Positions 35,336-47,379 of a DNA stretch of 64,000 nucleotides are shown one piece after another. The notes under the pieces were generated by a model. It worked only from the letters and a program-made list of their open reading frames with translations. It searched no databases and was not told the DNA's origin. The DNA is from Anastrepha obliqua (taxonomy: Eukaryota > Arthropoda > Insecta > Diptera > Tephritidae): contig NC_072896.1 of NCBI RefSeq assembly GCF_027943255.1, positions 48,696,501-48,760,500 of the forward strand, in the 5' to 3' direction. Positions within the stretch are counted from its first letter, which is position 1, and each line of letters starts with the position of its first letter. The translations under genes and the position numbers were made by a program.

Positions 35336-36290
35336 TTCTTGCCTGACCTTTTGGCCCACTCGCGGACAATGGCTATGTTTCAACACCTCGAGATTGATTA
35401 ATCCTTTAGTTTGAACTTTGCTCTCCAATATGGCCTAAAGAGAATAATCCACCTAATTCGCGTCTGTTGAATTTGAGAGCCATTGTGTGGACGTTATGAA
35501 GTTCGGAACGTTGTTTTTTAGCCATTCTTGGTTCACTCGAGCTTTGTGAGCCGGTACCGAGTGCTGTTAAAATGTCCATGATCTATGTTATCACCGAAAT
35601 ATTTGTCTGCCCACGACTGCAAAGCAACGTCCAGAATGCTTTTCCGATAATATTTCGCATTTAACTTGACGTCAGACTCGATGAAAACGATTGGAGAGTG
35701 CCCATCTGCGGTTATAGTGGTCCAAACCTTTGGCGGGTACGGCCTCCTGGTGGCCAATCGATGACTCAAATTCTCGTATGAGCGGTTTGTCAAATAAGCC
35801 CAATCGTTTTGAGAGTTTAAGAATTACTTATTTTAAATTTTTTCTCGTCAGAAAACAAAATGTTGGGGAGTTGACTGCTTTCGGCAAAGCGAATCAACTC
35901 TTTCGCTTTCAAGTCTGACTTGTTGCTGCTTTGGTATGAGTATACGCCTTTCGGATCGTGTAAGGCCTGACTTTGTGATCATTTATCACTCCACGGTGGA
36001 TGCTATAGTCAGATATTTTCAGTTCTTTCGCTATTTGATTGGCACTTCGTCGGATATTCTGCTTAAGTCACTTCTTCACTTTTTGAACCATTTCTCGTGA
36101 CGTTGCAGTCTTATGATGATCACCTCCATGACGTTCCGCCATGCTACCAGTATCATTGTTGGTTACGTTAAGGCGCTCGACCTCACGAAAAATCGCTGGT
36201 TGTGATTTTCCAGCCAAATATAATGTAACCGCACTATTAGGTTTGAAATCCATTACATTTTACTCTCGTTTACTCTCGCCAAAATGCAAT
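35336..36290 (-). mobile_element. maT-like Tc1/mariner transposon, decayed
   Basis: Starts at ATG 36253 with MDFKPNSAVTLYLAGKSQPA, IFREVERLNV and GGDHHKTATSREMVQKVKK. A gap with frame changes follows, then NLSHRLATRRPYPPKVWTTI, TADGHSPIVFIESDVKLNAK, YYRKSILDVALQSWADK, HKARVNQEWLKNNVPNF, ITSTQWLSNSTDAN and DYSL, then AILESKVQTKGL. The ITSxQWPSNSPDxNPxDYSLW block marks a Tc1/mariner lineage with a longer Asp-Asp spacing. Several codons are stops. Inverted termini were not identified. Confidence 0.8.
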
Positions 36291-36377
36291 ACTCTGGACT
36301 GTCATTTAGCCAACTAACAGACAGCTGATGCCCGTGCATCCGCTGCGCGAGCGGTCTGAAGTTATTTACACTTCGAG

Positions 36378-36640
36378 TGCCAGATCCTGTAGTAAGTGTT
36401 TCCCATTCCAAAGAAGAATATTCATGGGCTTGAGAGAGTCATATAATGCATTAATTGCAGTGTGTTTTTCCAAGTGACAACTATCATGCAACTTCTCCAA
36501 TCGTTCGATATCATCAAATTGTACTTTCATACGTTGGTTCCTGGCGTCTCTTGTCTTGTCTCTGATTTTTTTGTTCCTTTGATTTTTTAGAGAATATCGG
36601 TTTTTTGGCTTCCAAATGCGACGAAAAATTCAAAAATCGA
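36378..36640 (-). CDS. unidentified coding-like ORF fragment
   Basis: A minus frame open for about 87 codons ends at a TAA near 36375. It reads RRIWKPKNRYSLKNQRNKK, IRDKTRDARNQRMKVQFDDI, ERLEKLHDSCHLEKHTAINA, LYDSLKPMNILLWNGKHLL and QDLALEV. Composition is protein-like: a basic N-terminal part followed by an amphipathic, helical-looking C-terminal part. The only ATG lies inside it. I do not recognise the protein. It could be a retrotransposon segment, a processed pseudogene or chance. Confidence 0.3.
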
Positions 36641-36644
36641 AAAT

Positions 36645-38141
36645 CGTCCCAAAAACACGTTGCAAAATACCACTCTTAACACATACATTTTGATTATCAT
36701 GTTTCAGATGATTCTGTTGCAAGTTGCGATGTCCGCTAAAATAATTTTTTTCGAAGCGCCACTTTTTAATATTTGGAATGAAATTGGAGGTTGGTATCAA
36801 AGAAAAAAATATTAAAATAAATGATTAAAATTCTTAACACATTCCATTTTTTCACCGAACTAATTTTTGACTACTTTATTTACAAGAAGAAAAGCGGTTT
36901 AGTTGGGAAAGGAAGGGAGTGCACCAGTGAGGAATATTGGCAATGCCTTCACCAATTTCGAAATCTTCCTCGAACCACCTCTTTTTTGCATTTGTATGCC
37001 GGCTGCTTTATAAACAACAAATGTGGCAGGTGTGCCAAAAATAATGATGGTAGTGATTGTAGAAGTACTTCATAAATTCGATACATACACATACAAGCAC
37101 ATATTTCTTATTTATATATTTACTTATATGTATGTTTCCTCCTCTGACCAATATTCGACACACCGATTTACAAAGTTGTATTTCCCCAGATAAATTAAGG
37201 AATTACCGGCTCTCACACAACATACTGACAAGTTGCGCAAAGGCAAGCTGCAACTAAAAGTACGAGTATGCCCACATAGTCCTTGGTAACATTTGGAAAT
37301 ATTGCTTTACCCATGTTACTGTTCGTTGAACTTATTCCCTGAAATAGTCACATGGCTAACCGGTTTTTGAGCTTTGCACTCGAACACATTGAGAATTGAA
37401 ACTGACTGCTGGAAAATTAACTTCATGTGGGCGCTGAAGTGCATAAGAAGTAAAGATGCTACGCTCGCAACGCTTTTACTGTGTTGCCGTACAAATGCCA
37501 CTTGGTAGCAAGACCGTGGGGATGTTAGATGTTAGATGCCAATGATGTTGCTCGGGTTGTTTTTCACACCCAAACGAACGACTTTTGTTGGTGAGGTTAA
37601 TGTTGCTCTTGTATTGTGGTGTGTCAAAATGCCGAATGGACCGTATGAATGCAGCGTGCAGTCGGTTAGAAAGTCAGCCCCCAAAGCAATGTGGCTGAGC
37701 GACGGTGCAACGAAGCATTCAGCCACCAAATTACGTCAATGACGTCGTCGAGTGTAGCATACAACGTCATTCGGTTGCATAAAATACAGTACATAACTAA
37801 GAAGATTTGCAGGCATCTTTGAGACTTCGAGCAGGTATGGAATGTAAGGATTCACTGCAATTCGCTGAGTTCAAATACCTGTGCATGTTGTATGTAGCTG
37901 TTAAAATATGACTTACTACACACACACATGCACATATATGTATATACCATACATTAAATAAGTATGTATATATAAACGTACATTTAACTTTGTGTGCATT
38001 TTAGCTGTGTGATGCTTGACTTGTCGCTTGCCTCTCTGCTGCTTTCTTGTTTACTCGGCCACTTACCATCAGCACCAATACCAGCAGCCTCCACCCTGAG
38101 GTATTCCCGTTTTACAACAAATTATAATTTTTTTTACTTAC
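36645..38141. other. intron of the Ig gene, nothing recognised
   Basis: Contains ATAC-type microsatellite near 37080-37130 and 37915-37980. The region 37532-37742 is open on both strands without a recognisable protein. Confidence 0.5.
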
Positions 38142-38444
38142 CTTCCGCTCCGTTTGTCAAGCCGTTGATGTTGCTGTTGCTCAGGGCAACGCCTGCAGCA
38201 TCGCCCAACGCCCCATTGCCGCTAACGGCACTACCGCCGCCAAAAACGGCACCACCTGTGCCGCCCAGACCGACGTATATGTCATTTTCCTGCATTTGAT
38301 TTGTGGTTTGATGTGTCTCCTTCGCGCGCACCACTTCGTTGAGTCCTTTGTTCTGATGGTTGGTTGGCGGTTTGCGGCGGGGTTTCGGTGTGGTATGCAC
38401 GTACGGTGTTGGCGTCGTTGTCGGCTTGGGCGGCAATCGCAGTT
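38142..38444 (-). CDS. DIP/lachesin-like Ig protein, stalk exon
   Basis: This exon follows the Ig domain. After a tttgttgcag acceptor it reads ELRLPPKPTTTPTPYV. The split Glu codon joins exactly to the RLQ that ends the previous exon, giving RLQ-ELRLPPK. Next come a Thr/Pro-rich run with PKPRRKPP, a polar stretch (NEVVRAKETHQTTNQMQEND), and a low-complexity Gly/Ala/Ser/Asn tail ending NGLTNGAE. This looks like an extended membrane-proximal stalk, probably O-glycosylated. It has 303 bp, phase 1 at both ends and a gtaagt donor. No domain is visible in the Gly/Ala tail. The next intron is about 16.2 kb. Confidence 0.85.
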
Positions 38445-39283
38445 CTGCAACAAATAGTATAAATTATAATTATTATTTTTTTTTCTACTTTAGTAATTCC
38501 GGTAATTTTTTTACTTCTTCTTAACACCTCGCTAATGTTCGACTAGACTGAAAGTAACTTTTTGTATTTATAAGTACAATCAAAACTGATTCATATTTTG
38601 AAGAAAAAGAAGAAAGAATTGGGAATCTAGAAGAAAACTACTTGCGAGTTGAATTTGCCAGGTAAGTTACGATCAGACATATTTTTCTTGAAAAGAGTGC
38701 GTTAGTATGCAGTGTTCGACTAGTCAGCTGCACCTTTTGGAAATTTACATATAAACAAATTGGAGAAAGATGGAATAGGAACGTGATCGAAATGGAATTG
38801 CATATGATCGTAATGTGCCTCTACTTGGCATGTAGTTAGTTGTGTGGCGTTATGCCGTTTTTCATCCGATTCCAATATTTAGAGCAACTCTTGAGCATGC
38901 GATATCGGAATATTTTAATTACTTATGATCACGGTATCCCGGTGATGCCCTATGTCCCACGAGGGATTGACAACTGGAAGAAGAAGAGACGGTATCCCCG
39001 GCATGGATATGCAAATATTATAAATTCAGTAAAAACTCAATAGGCTTAATGCGTTTTTTTAAAGAACCCAACGAATGTAATAAAATTAGAAAACTCTGCT
39101 AAAATCTAGTAAAAAAAGTACTGATTCCGGACCAATTTTTTTTAATCCGTGCACATTTCGCAAAAATTTCATCTGGGCTGTTTGTAAGGCTTAGATAGAG
39201 CCGGACGGGCGAAATTTCGTCTTAGAAAATAAAAAGGTTGGCGTGCTTTTATGCGACCTCAACAGTTTTCTTTGTCAGATATA
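38445..39283. other. intron of the Ig gene, nothing recognised
   Basis: The first bases are the acceptor of the stalk exon. No element recognised in the rest. Confidence 0.5.
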
Positions 39284-40548
39284 CATTCTGTCAAAAAAGT
39301 ACCGGGAATTGTTCAATAAAACTCAAAATAATTGTTTAATCATCTAAATTTATTTTGTCGCCTGGAAAATAGGCTCCGATCGAAGCAATACATATGAGTA
39401 TTCAGTCATCGATTAGTCCAATCATCAAATCACCTTTTAAACGCGTTTGAAGAGATCTTCTTCAGCTCCTTCAGCGAATTCTCCTCAATAGCCTCTATCG
39501 ACTCAAAGCGGCGACTACGGAGTGGCAATTTAAGTTTTGGGAAAAGGAGAAAGTCACAGGGGGCTAAGTCCGGTAAATCCGGTGGTTGTTCGATGATATT
39601 TGTCAAGTTTTTGGTCAAACAGTGTTCATAATATAAGCCTTGTGAGACGGTGCGTTATCATGGTGCAAGATCCATGAGTTTTCTTCCCAAAAATTGGGCT
39701 GTTTTTACGCACATTCTTTCTCAAACGTCGCATAACTTCCTAATAATAGTCTTTATTTACCATGGACTCATTTCAAACAAATTCCGAGTGGACAACACCA
39801 TGATAATCAAAGAAAACGAGTAGCATGACTTTTACTTTTGACCGACTTTGACGTGGTTTTTTGTTTTTTGGGTTTTGGCTCATGTGGAAAGCGCCATTCA
39901 GTCGCCTGTTGACTGTTTTACTTGTCAACCTCATATACCCACATCTCATCACTTGTTATGATGCGCTGGATAAACGTTGGGTCCGAATGCACTCGCTTAA
40001 GCATATCTTCAGCCACGTTCTGCCGATGAACTGTTTGAAGGAAATTCAACTCCCTTGGAACGAGTCAGCAGCCCCGCGTCTTAACACCAATTGATGGTGT
40101 AAAATGTGACGAGTTGATTCGTGAGACACGCTAAGGTCACGAGCTACCTCTCTCAAACTTAAATAATGGTTTTCCAGCACCATTTCCTTGTCATTGTCCA
40201 CGTTTTCATTCGTTGAATACGTTGATGGGCAACCAGATCGGGGAAATCTTCCACGACTTCTCGGCCCTCTGCAAAAGCCTTATACCTCTCGTAGACCTGG
40301 GGTTTTGATGAAGCAGAATCGCCATAGGCTCTCTGCAAATGTGTCAACGATTCGGCATACGAAATCCTGTTCAAACACACAAAATTTAAGACAACATCTT
40401 TGTTCGATATTTTTATCCATAGTGAAAATCGTAGAGCACACCTGCGGTTGACTGATGTAATTGTACCATCATTCAGGAAAAAAAATCAGATTTTTGTGTA
40501 ACGCGCGCTTTTTAAATTAACAATTCCCGATATTTTTTTGTCAACTTG
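39284..40548 (-). mobile_element. mariner, full length with TIRs and TA duplication, inactivated
   Basis: The 1265-bp element is flanked by TA at 39282-39283 and 40549-40550. The termini match: cattctgtcaaaaaagtacc and, inverted at the right, caagttgacaaaaaaatatc, both continuing into gggaattgtt. The minus strand has the N-terminal HTH (MCLNRISYAESLTHLQRAYG, KPQVYERYKAFAEGRE). The C-terminal half is LTNIIEQPPDLPDLAPCDFL, LFPKLKLPLRSRRFESIEAI and LKELKKISSNAFKR. The final Asp of the DD34D triad (APCDF) is kept. Frameshifts disrupt the middle. Confidence 0.92.
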
Positions 40549-40650
40549 TATAAGTAAATGAGGTGGGGACAAACATGTGTACTAAGTTTTGGCTGCCTTT
40601 CGCTCCAGTTTACAAAATCGTAGGGTTCATAATTATTGTATTGTATCATG

Positions 40651-40920
40651 GCGGCCGCCGTAGCCGAATGGGTTGGTGCGCGACTACCATTCGGAATTCA
40701 CAGAGAGAACGTCGGCTCGAATCTCGGTGAAAACATCAAAATTAAGAAAAAGATTTTTCTAATAGCGGTCGCCCCTCGGCAGGCAATGGCAAACCCCCTG
40801 CAGTGTATTTCTGCCATGAAAAAGCTCCTCATAAAAATATCTGCCGTTCGGAGTCGGCTTGAAACTGTAGGTCCCTGCATTTGTGGAACAACATCAAGAC
40901 GCACACCACAAATAGGTGGA
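40651..40920 (+). mobile_element. tRNA-derived SINE with intact 5' head
   Basis: Starts gcggccgccgtagccgaatg and gttggtgcgcgactaccatt, then a B-box-like ggctcgaatctc within 75 bp. This spacing is expected for a split RNA polymerase III promoter. The body includes gcggtcgcccctcggcaggc, aaaaagctcctcataaaaat, atctgccgttcggagtcggc and acatcaagacgcacacc. The 3' end is replaced by LINE sequence. Confidence 0.85.
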
Positions 40921-41015
40921 GGGAGCGACGCTTGGAGTGTGGAGAGTGGAGAAAGATTCTGCGCAAGAGTTTGGGACCTTTGCACGTTGGCAACGGCGAA
41001 TATCGCAGGCGAGCG
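40920..41015 (+). mobile_element. LINE fragment fused to the SINE
   Basis: gagcgacgcttggagtgt then RKILRKSLGPLHVGNGEYRR is the post-RT segment of the local LINE family (compare 51160-51250). It joins the SINE body without a spacer and is interrupted by a short inserted tggagagtg at its start. Confidence 0.7.
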
Positions 41016-41595
41016 CTAATGTGCTTTAGTAATTCAGGTCAACATTTCATGAATGCCAAACTCTTCGCTAATGCTTTAAACTCTGGCCTAACCTATGCCT
41101 ATAACGTTAATTAATTACTAAAAATTATGCTACCGAATTTTATAATGAAATATAAAATATTTTTTCAAAGGGTCCAAAAATTAGCTTCTAAACTAAAAGA
41201 ATTTATATCACACCACCAGATGCAGTGAGTTACACTGATAAAACTGAAATAATTTACTATGTTTAGAGAAAATTTATAAATTAAGCATAGACTTTCAAAA
41301 ATATATATTATATTTACTATTTACTACTACTTCTTATTTTCAGATGTTAGTAGTACAGTAGCATTTCTCCTGCACATTCTGCAGAACTTATAGTATGAAC
41401 ATTTTTTTTGTTTGTTGTTATTTTATATTAAAAGTATTATTATTACAATTGCAGTGAGAGTATAGGACTATAGATACATATGACCATCCACTGCGGTATT
41501 TCTTATCGCTTAACAAATACTTCGAAATATAATGAATCTAAGGAAAGTAATAATGTTTTTATTACTCTTTTTGGTCAGTGCTCCCTAAAGGCTAG
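41016..41595. other. intron of the Ig gene, nothing recognised
   Basis: No motif seen. Confidence 0.5.
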
Positions 41596-41599
41596 AGTT

Positions 41600-41765
41600 G
41601 GGTAGTATCGGGCTCGATCGCTTGTCTTCGCTCCTTATACGGCAATTCTGTTTGTTGACATAGCCATTTAAACCGAAATGAGCTTCATCACTAAACTCAA
41701 TTATTCGATAAAAATGTTCTTCTTCGGCCAGTGCTCTATGAACCTCGCTAACATATTTTTATGCC
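41600..41765 (-). mobile_element. Tc1/mariner-superfamily fragment (FSDEAHF type)
   Basis: The minus strand reads YVSEVHRALAEEEHFYRIIE, FSDEAHFGLNGYVNKQNCRI and RSEDK. This is the catalytic block also seen at 7075-7200, but a different copy with a diverged upstream part. No termini were found. Confidence 0.75.
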
Positions 41766-41769
41766 TTTT

Positions 41770-42151
41770 TTTAAATAAATTTAATTTCTATTCGTGATTA
41801 CTTGGCAAAGTTTAAAGAACAAAAACGTCAACACAGTTTGCCATTCTCAGCTGCCAAACCATAGTTAGTATCGATATCGATAGTAATCATGCAGCTAAAA
41901 AAACATCCCATACATTTTAGAAAAGTGCAATAATAGTTTTTGTGTGGAACAGTTAGCGTTCCTTCATTGCAAAAGTGGCCAACTAGGTAAATGTGTGTGA
42001 TCCGTGTGTCACATAGGCGGTACGATACGCTTTTTAGTACCTGCCACTGAAAACAAAGGATTGAATCGGGATGAGCTTATGGATTTATAGAGGAGGTGGA
42101 TCTCCATCCATTTCTATTATTTCTGTGATTTTATCGACATTTTCGACGACG
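41770..42151. other. intron of the Ig gene, nothing recognised
   Basis: The plain DNA on the left of the Transib-like element; no motif seen. Confidence 0.5.
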
Positions 42152-42880
42152 CACAGTGCGGCCGATTCCCGAAAAGCTGGCCAAAACTCAAAAAATTAAG
42201 TAATTGATTCAAAATTTCTTACTCGGGGGTTGTCGGGGTCGCTGATTACGAATTTGATCTTAAAATTTTGAAAATCCACCCCCTTCCACCCCTATTGGCC
42301 ACCCCCTCACGTGAAATAGCCTATATTCAAGAACATAATCAAGATGCATGTAAATTTATTTGTTTTCGGGGTCGCAAGGTAGCAAGTGGTAGCAGCTGAA
42401 TCTTGTTTTATTCAGTAACCATTACTTTTTTGAATAACCTTTAATAGGTTTCAAAGCAGCATATAACGGCGTTGTATTACTATACAGTTTGAAAACTCAA
42501 ATTTTATAAAAAAAATTGCAAAAAATGTATCTACGTATTGCTGCAGCTAAAAATTTTGTGTCGAGGTATTGATATGTACTAAAGATTTATCGTATTTTAC
42601 TATCCTTCCGAAGATGATTCCATTTGGTTTTGTTCAATTTACTCCATTACGAAATCTTTCAAATGTGTACAACTTTCACTATTCATCGACAGTAATACGG
42701 TGCTCAAACGAAGGCCTCGTTGCGACTGAAAATACAGAGGATACTTAGGGTACAGGACGTTGCTATGAACGGTTTTCACTATTCAAGGCATTACTGTAGC
42801 CAACTCAAAGACAAAAAAACTCTATCTAGAAACTTTTTTTTCGACTTTTGGCCAGCTTTTTGGTAATCGGCCGCACTGTG
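42152..42880. mobile_element. Transib-like non-autonomous DNA transposon (MITE)
   Basis: The 729-bp element has terminal inverted repeats of about 36 bp: left cacagtgcggccgattcccg then aaaagctggccaaaa; right, inverted, cacagtgcggccgattacca then aaaagctggccaaaa. It is flanked by the 5-bp direct repeat cgacg (42147-42151 and 42881-42885). Transib elements are known for 5-bp GC-rich target duplications and ends that begin with CACWRTG. This is also the heptamer of V(D)J recombination signals, and here it is CACAGTG at both ends. No transposase frame exists inside, so it would need a partner in trans. Confidence 0.75.
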
Positions 42881-43174
42881 CGACGGGCCTGCCTATGTGA
42901 GGTGCATTTATAACAATAGAAATGCCTGAACGGAATCGACGAAACCAAAAATCCACGTATTTAGCTGTTACAGTATCGTCACCATAAGCATACACAGTTC
43001 CAGCAAAAGATCTTTTTTAGTATGAAATGTCATCGTGACAACGAGCATAAACTTTAAATTATTTTATCGATACTTTACGAGATATCGATCACTACAGCTA
43101 ACTACCGAGAAAATAATGAATTTTTTCCCCCAAATAATTATAAATAAATCTAATCCCTCATAAGCACAAGCATA

Positions 43175-44415
43175 CGAGGTGTGTTCAAAAAGTATCGCGA
43201 ATTTTGAATTTTCGCAGGTTACGTATATTCGAATTTCGTTTTTTTGTGTGGCGATATGTTGGTACTCATGCCTCTTACTCATGCCGAAGAGTTCGGCCAT
43301 TTTGAGTATTCAGTTAATTGTTGACAGCTTGCACGTGTTTCGGCTCGTTTTCGATATTTACCTATTCAAAAATATGGATCAAAGAACCTGTATAAAATTT
43401 TGTATGAAAAACGAAATTAAGTTCACGGATGCATTCCGAATGTTGACTGTGTCATACGGAGAAGCTAGTTTGGACCAAAGCAACGTTTATCGGTGGTACA
43501 AAGAAGGCCGAGAAGATGTGAACGAGCGATGTGAAAAGCGTGCCGGACGCCCCAGCACTTCAACAACAGACGAAAAAATTGATGAAGTGAAGAAAATGGT
43601 ATTGGCCAATCGTCGAGTCACCGCTGAGGACCTAGATATATCGATTGGCTCGTGCCATTCGATTTTTGCAATGATTTAGGAATGAGACGGGTCGCTCCAA
43701 AATTCGTACTAAAACTGCTCAACTTCGACTAAAAGCAGCATCGCATGAACATTGCTAATGAGATGTTGGACTCTGTCCGCGACGACCCAAATTTGCTCCA
43801 GAGGGACATTATTGGTGACAAATCGTGGTGTCGCATGAACCAAGACCGAAAAAAGCGCGCCAAGTTTGGTCGAATGTAAAAGTTTTGCTTACCGTTTTCT
43901 TCGATTGCAGGGGCGTTGTGCATCATGAGTTCTTGCCACCCGGTTAAACGGTCAATAAGGACTATTATCTGCAAGTTATGCGCAATTTGCGCGAAGCAAT
44001 CCGCTAGAAACGCCCGGATTTGTGAAAGAACAAAAATTGCCCTTGCATCACGATAACGCCCCTGCTCACACATCGTTGCTTGTGCGCGACTTGTTGGCCA
44101 AAAACAACACACTAATGATGCCACAGCCACCGTGCCCCCAGATCTGGCCCTCTGTGACGTTTTCTTATTCCCGAAACTAAGGAGGCTCATGAAAGGATGA
44201 CGCTACGCATCGATTGACGAGATAAAGATGGCATCGCTGAACAAGATGAAATAAATGATTTTTTGAAGTGCTTCGAAGATTGGAAAAAACCTTGGCACAA
44301 GTGCATAATATATCATGGGGATTACTTTGAAGGGGACAAAATAGATATTAATGAATAAATAAATAATTTCTGAAAAAAAAACACAAAATTCGTCAGACTT
44401 CTTGAACATACCTCG
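43175..44415 (+). mobile_element. mariner, full length with TIRs and TA duplication, inactivated
   Basis: The 1241-bp element is flanked by TA (43173-43174 and 44416-44417). Termini: cgaggtgtgttcaaaaagta, and inverted at the right cgaggtatgttcaagaagtc, both running to cgaattttg. The transposase starts at ATG 43374: MDQRTCIKFCMKNEIKFTDA, FRMLTVSYGEASLDQSNVYR, RRVTAEDLDISIGSCHSIF. It then breaks at 43677 and continues in other frames with DPNLLQRDIIGDKSW, HHEFLPPG and a C-terminus near 44340. Small deletions remove part of the linker after WYK and part of the second HTH. Confidence 0.92.
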
Positions 44416-44419
44416 TATA

Positions 44420-47375
44420 CTATACTATACAAGTTGGCGTAAAATTAATTGTTGAATTTTGTTTGAGCTACTTTTTTATAAAATAAAAACCAAAATGATT
44501 TTGAGTAATGGAAATCTTTATTTTGGCTTTGCCTGTTTGTATATTGCAGCGGATAGGGTTATTAATTCTAAGCCCCCTTGTACCATATTCAGCGATTGGC
44601 TACATCCCGCTCGACCCTAGAACCGCACGAGGTAGTCTGTTTTGGAAGTACGAAAAAGTTTTGAGAGTATAGAGCAGCAATAGTAAGAACTGCAAGTATT
44701 TCTAATAGTTGGAATTCAGCTATAATATAATTTAGTTACTAGATTTTGAAACGAAATTCTTGTCAGAGTAATTTTATACCACTGTCATCAATGGATGTTG
44801 ACTTATAGCAAAAACTATCGCAAAAATATTGATTACCCTGAATCCGTGCAAGTACCTTCTTCGGATTCGGATATGCTTTGGCTACCAGAAGTTGGTTTCA
44901 CACAGTGGATGGTCTATTGCAGTGTCATCTTCCTGGAACCAGTTAGCACTATGACGATTGATATGGAGGTGGAAACCTAGGAAATCTCGAATCATTTGCC
45001 ATTTAGCATTTACCATTGCCACTAATTATGTCTAAATAAATTTTGAAAACATACGACTCAAAAAGTATGATTTGTACGTGTAAGCCCCAATGATTTGAGA
45101 CATAAGGAAGTCTCGTCAGTTTCGTGAGATTATTTTCACTCCAGATATGGTAATTTTGATTATTCATAGTAGCTTTGTCGCTAATATTGATTTTTCGGTA
45201 AGAATGCATTTCAACTCGATTTGATTTTCAGTCCACTTACCGAAAATATGACAAACGACGCCCAGAATGATTTGGTCATCCGAAGCAAAAATTGGTTTAG
45301 AGCCGGTTGGTCTGGCTGTAGGCACAGATCTTTATTCAACAACTTTTATGTACTGGGCGATCTGAGACCGAATTGTTGATATCTGTATTCTCAGCTGCAC
45401 TTACTTCATTTAGTATATTAAAAGTGGCAATAGCTTCTTCAGAACGCACATTGTGAGCTCATTTTAGATGAACACAGAACTAACATAAACCGATTTAATA
45501 TAGTCTATTTTAACCCGTCGTACTCAGGCAAACACATAACCTCAACTTAAAATGGGTGAAGAGCTGAGGTTGTGAGTTTCGGGAATACATTTTAACGATT
45601 TGCAAACTTTTTTTCGGGCTTAACAAAACTTTTCTCCTTGGATGTGCCAGATACTCTCAGCTTCCATAGTACATAAATGATAAAATGTGCTTGTTGCCCG
45701 AATTTTCAACGTCTTATCACGATCGGCCATTCACATGCTTATACTCCTTAATATCTTCAAGAAAAAGTTATGTATTTGTCTCTGTAGACAATGGATGGGT
45801 ATCCAGTAAACAACCTAATATCAGCTCTACTTAATTACTTATTGATTTCCTACTTATTGTTCATCTTCCAGCAAGATGAATCTACAATTCGCTTTTTCCC
45901 GTCAGCAAATGCAAACCTCGAAGTTCAGTAGTTGAGGCCACAGAACTTTTCGTACCCCATAAAGTTGTTCACAGATCCTCCTTTCTTGAAGCTGACGGGT
46001 GTCCCCGGTTAGAAGTTGGGATGTAAACATTACATTGGAGTAAGCCTTGATAGCCACTTAGCCAACTGAAAATTCATCTATCTAATTTCCCTAGTATTAA
46101 AGCACGAGCCTCTGCACTTCCCCAATTCCGCGGTCTTCTTCTGAATGCATGTCTGAGACTTGGTGGTAAGGGCATTTCCTTAAAGAAAGATGAAAATATG
46201 ATTTCATCTGAAGAGCGTCCTCAACGCTTTAGTTAGCTGAACGGATTCTCATTGATCTTGTGAATTAGAGGCAGACAGTTTAGTTAGACGTATAATATTG
46301 GGGGTTTTATGTAATGTTTATGTTTATGCAAATTGCGGATGCATACATAATAGTCGGACGGATGATCATACTGAAAACTACTTATTACCAGTGAGTTGAG
46401 ATCCCACGTCCGCCCAACAAGTCATCTACTAAGCTACATATCTCATATGACTTTCCTTATAAAAGTCGTGCTAGGCTGCGAATTCAGGCTGAGCGTAGTG
46501 CCCAAGTCCTGCGCCTGACCTGGTCGAGGCACTCAAACACCTTCTAGTCGAAAGTAACCAAACCTAAGTTGAGTTTATTCGATTTCATGTCACCGATACA
46601 AGGAGAGGTTTTTGTGTGTTTACCTTCAGATGCCACTTGGCTCAATACTAAAAAAACGCAATGTATGTCTTGAAATTCAAAAGTAAGAATTCCTTTAAAA
46701 AATGTATTTCATTACTTTAATTTTAATAACTGCTTAAGAAAACTTTCAATATTTTATGGCCAACTTCAAAAGTAATTCAATATGTAGAAGAATTTGCAAT
46801 ATTGAGTTTGCACAATTATTTTGAGATGGACTTATTGTCCCGTGTATCCATCAGTCTGACTTCTATAGCCTTCTTCATTTCCTTCCTTCCTTCTTACCTA
46901 CTTCCTAGCATGCCTCAGTGGATGCGATAGTTTTATTGCATTTCTGTTAGTCATGTGGTTTTTGGCTTCAGTCATTTCGTGGAAATGTTATTTTCAGGCG
47001 CATTTGTGGCAGGTTAAAAAGCAATCTCACCACAGCTTTCCAATTTCTCCCAGATCGCAGGTGGCCACAGTTGCAGTGCTTTAGCCAAAACACCGCGAGC
47101 TCAGGAAATTTCTTCCTTCACTAACATTCTATTATTACATCGAATAAGGAGATTATTTCTATGTGTGTGAGTAAATGTTTGTGTGTGCACGTTGGCGGTG
47201 AATTGACGGCGAACGATTTGAGCAACTGACAAATGTGAAAATTTCCGGTTGAGCTGTTAAGAAGTTGTTGCCGCACACTTTAAGATGTGTGCATGTATGT
47301 ATGTATGAATTTTTACGTAAGCTAACTTAAATTTTGGCTTAATTTTGAAATTTAGGTATTAAATTCGGAACAAAA
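44420..47375. other. intron of the Ig gene, nothing recognised
   Basis: About 3 kb with no recognised element or gene. Open frames at 44795-44980 and 45003-45209 have no domain. Confidence 0.45.
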
Positions 47376-47379
47376 TGAA

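Noticed and set aside
37532..37742. Region open on both strands
   Set aside because: Neither reading has a recognisable domain; about 65 codons is within chance.
40651..40740. tRNA-like sequence
   Set aside because: A complete cloverleaf is not formed, and the sequence continues into a repeated SINE body present in several copies, so it is a SINE head.
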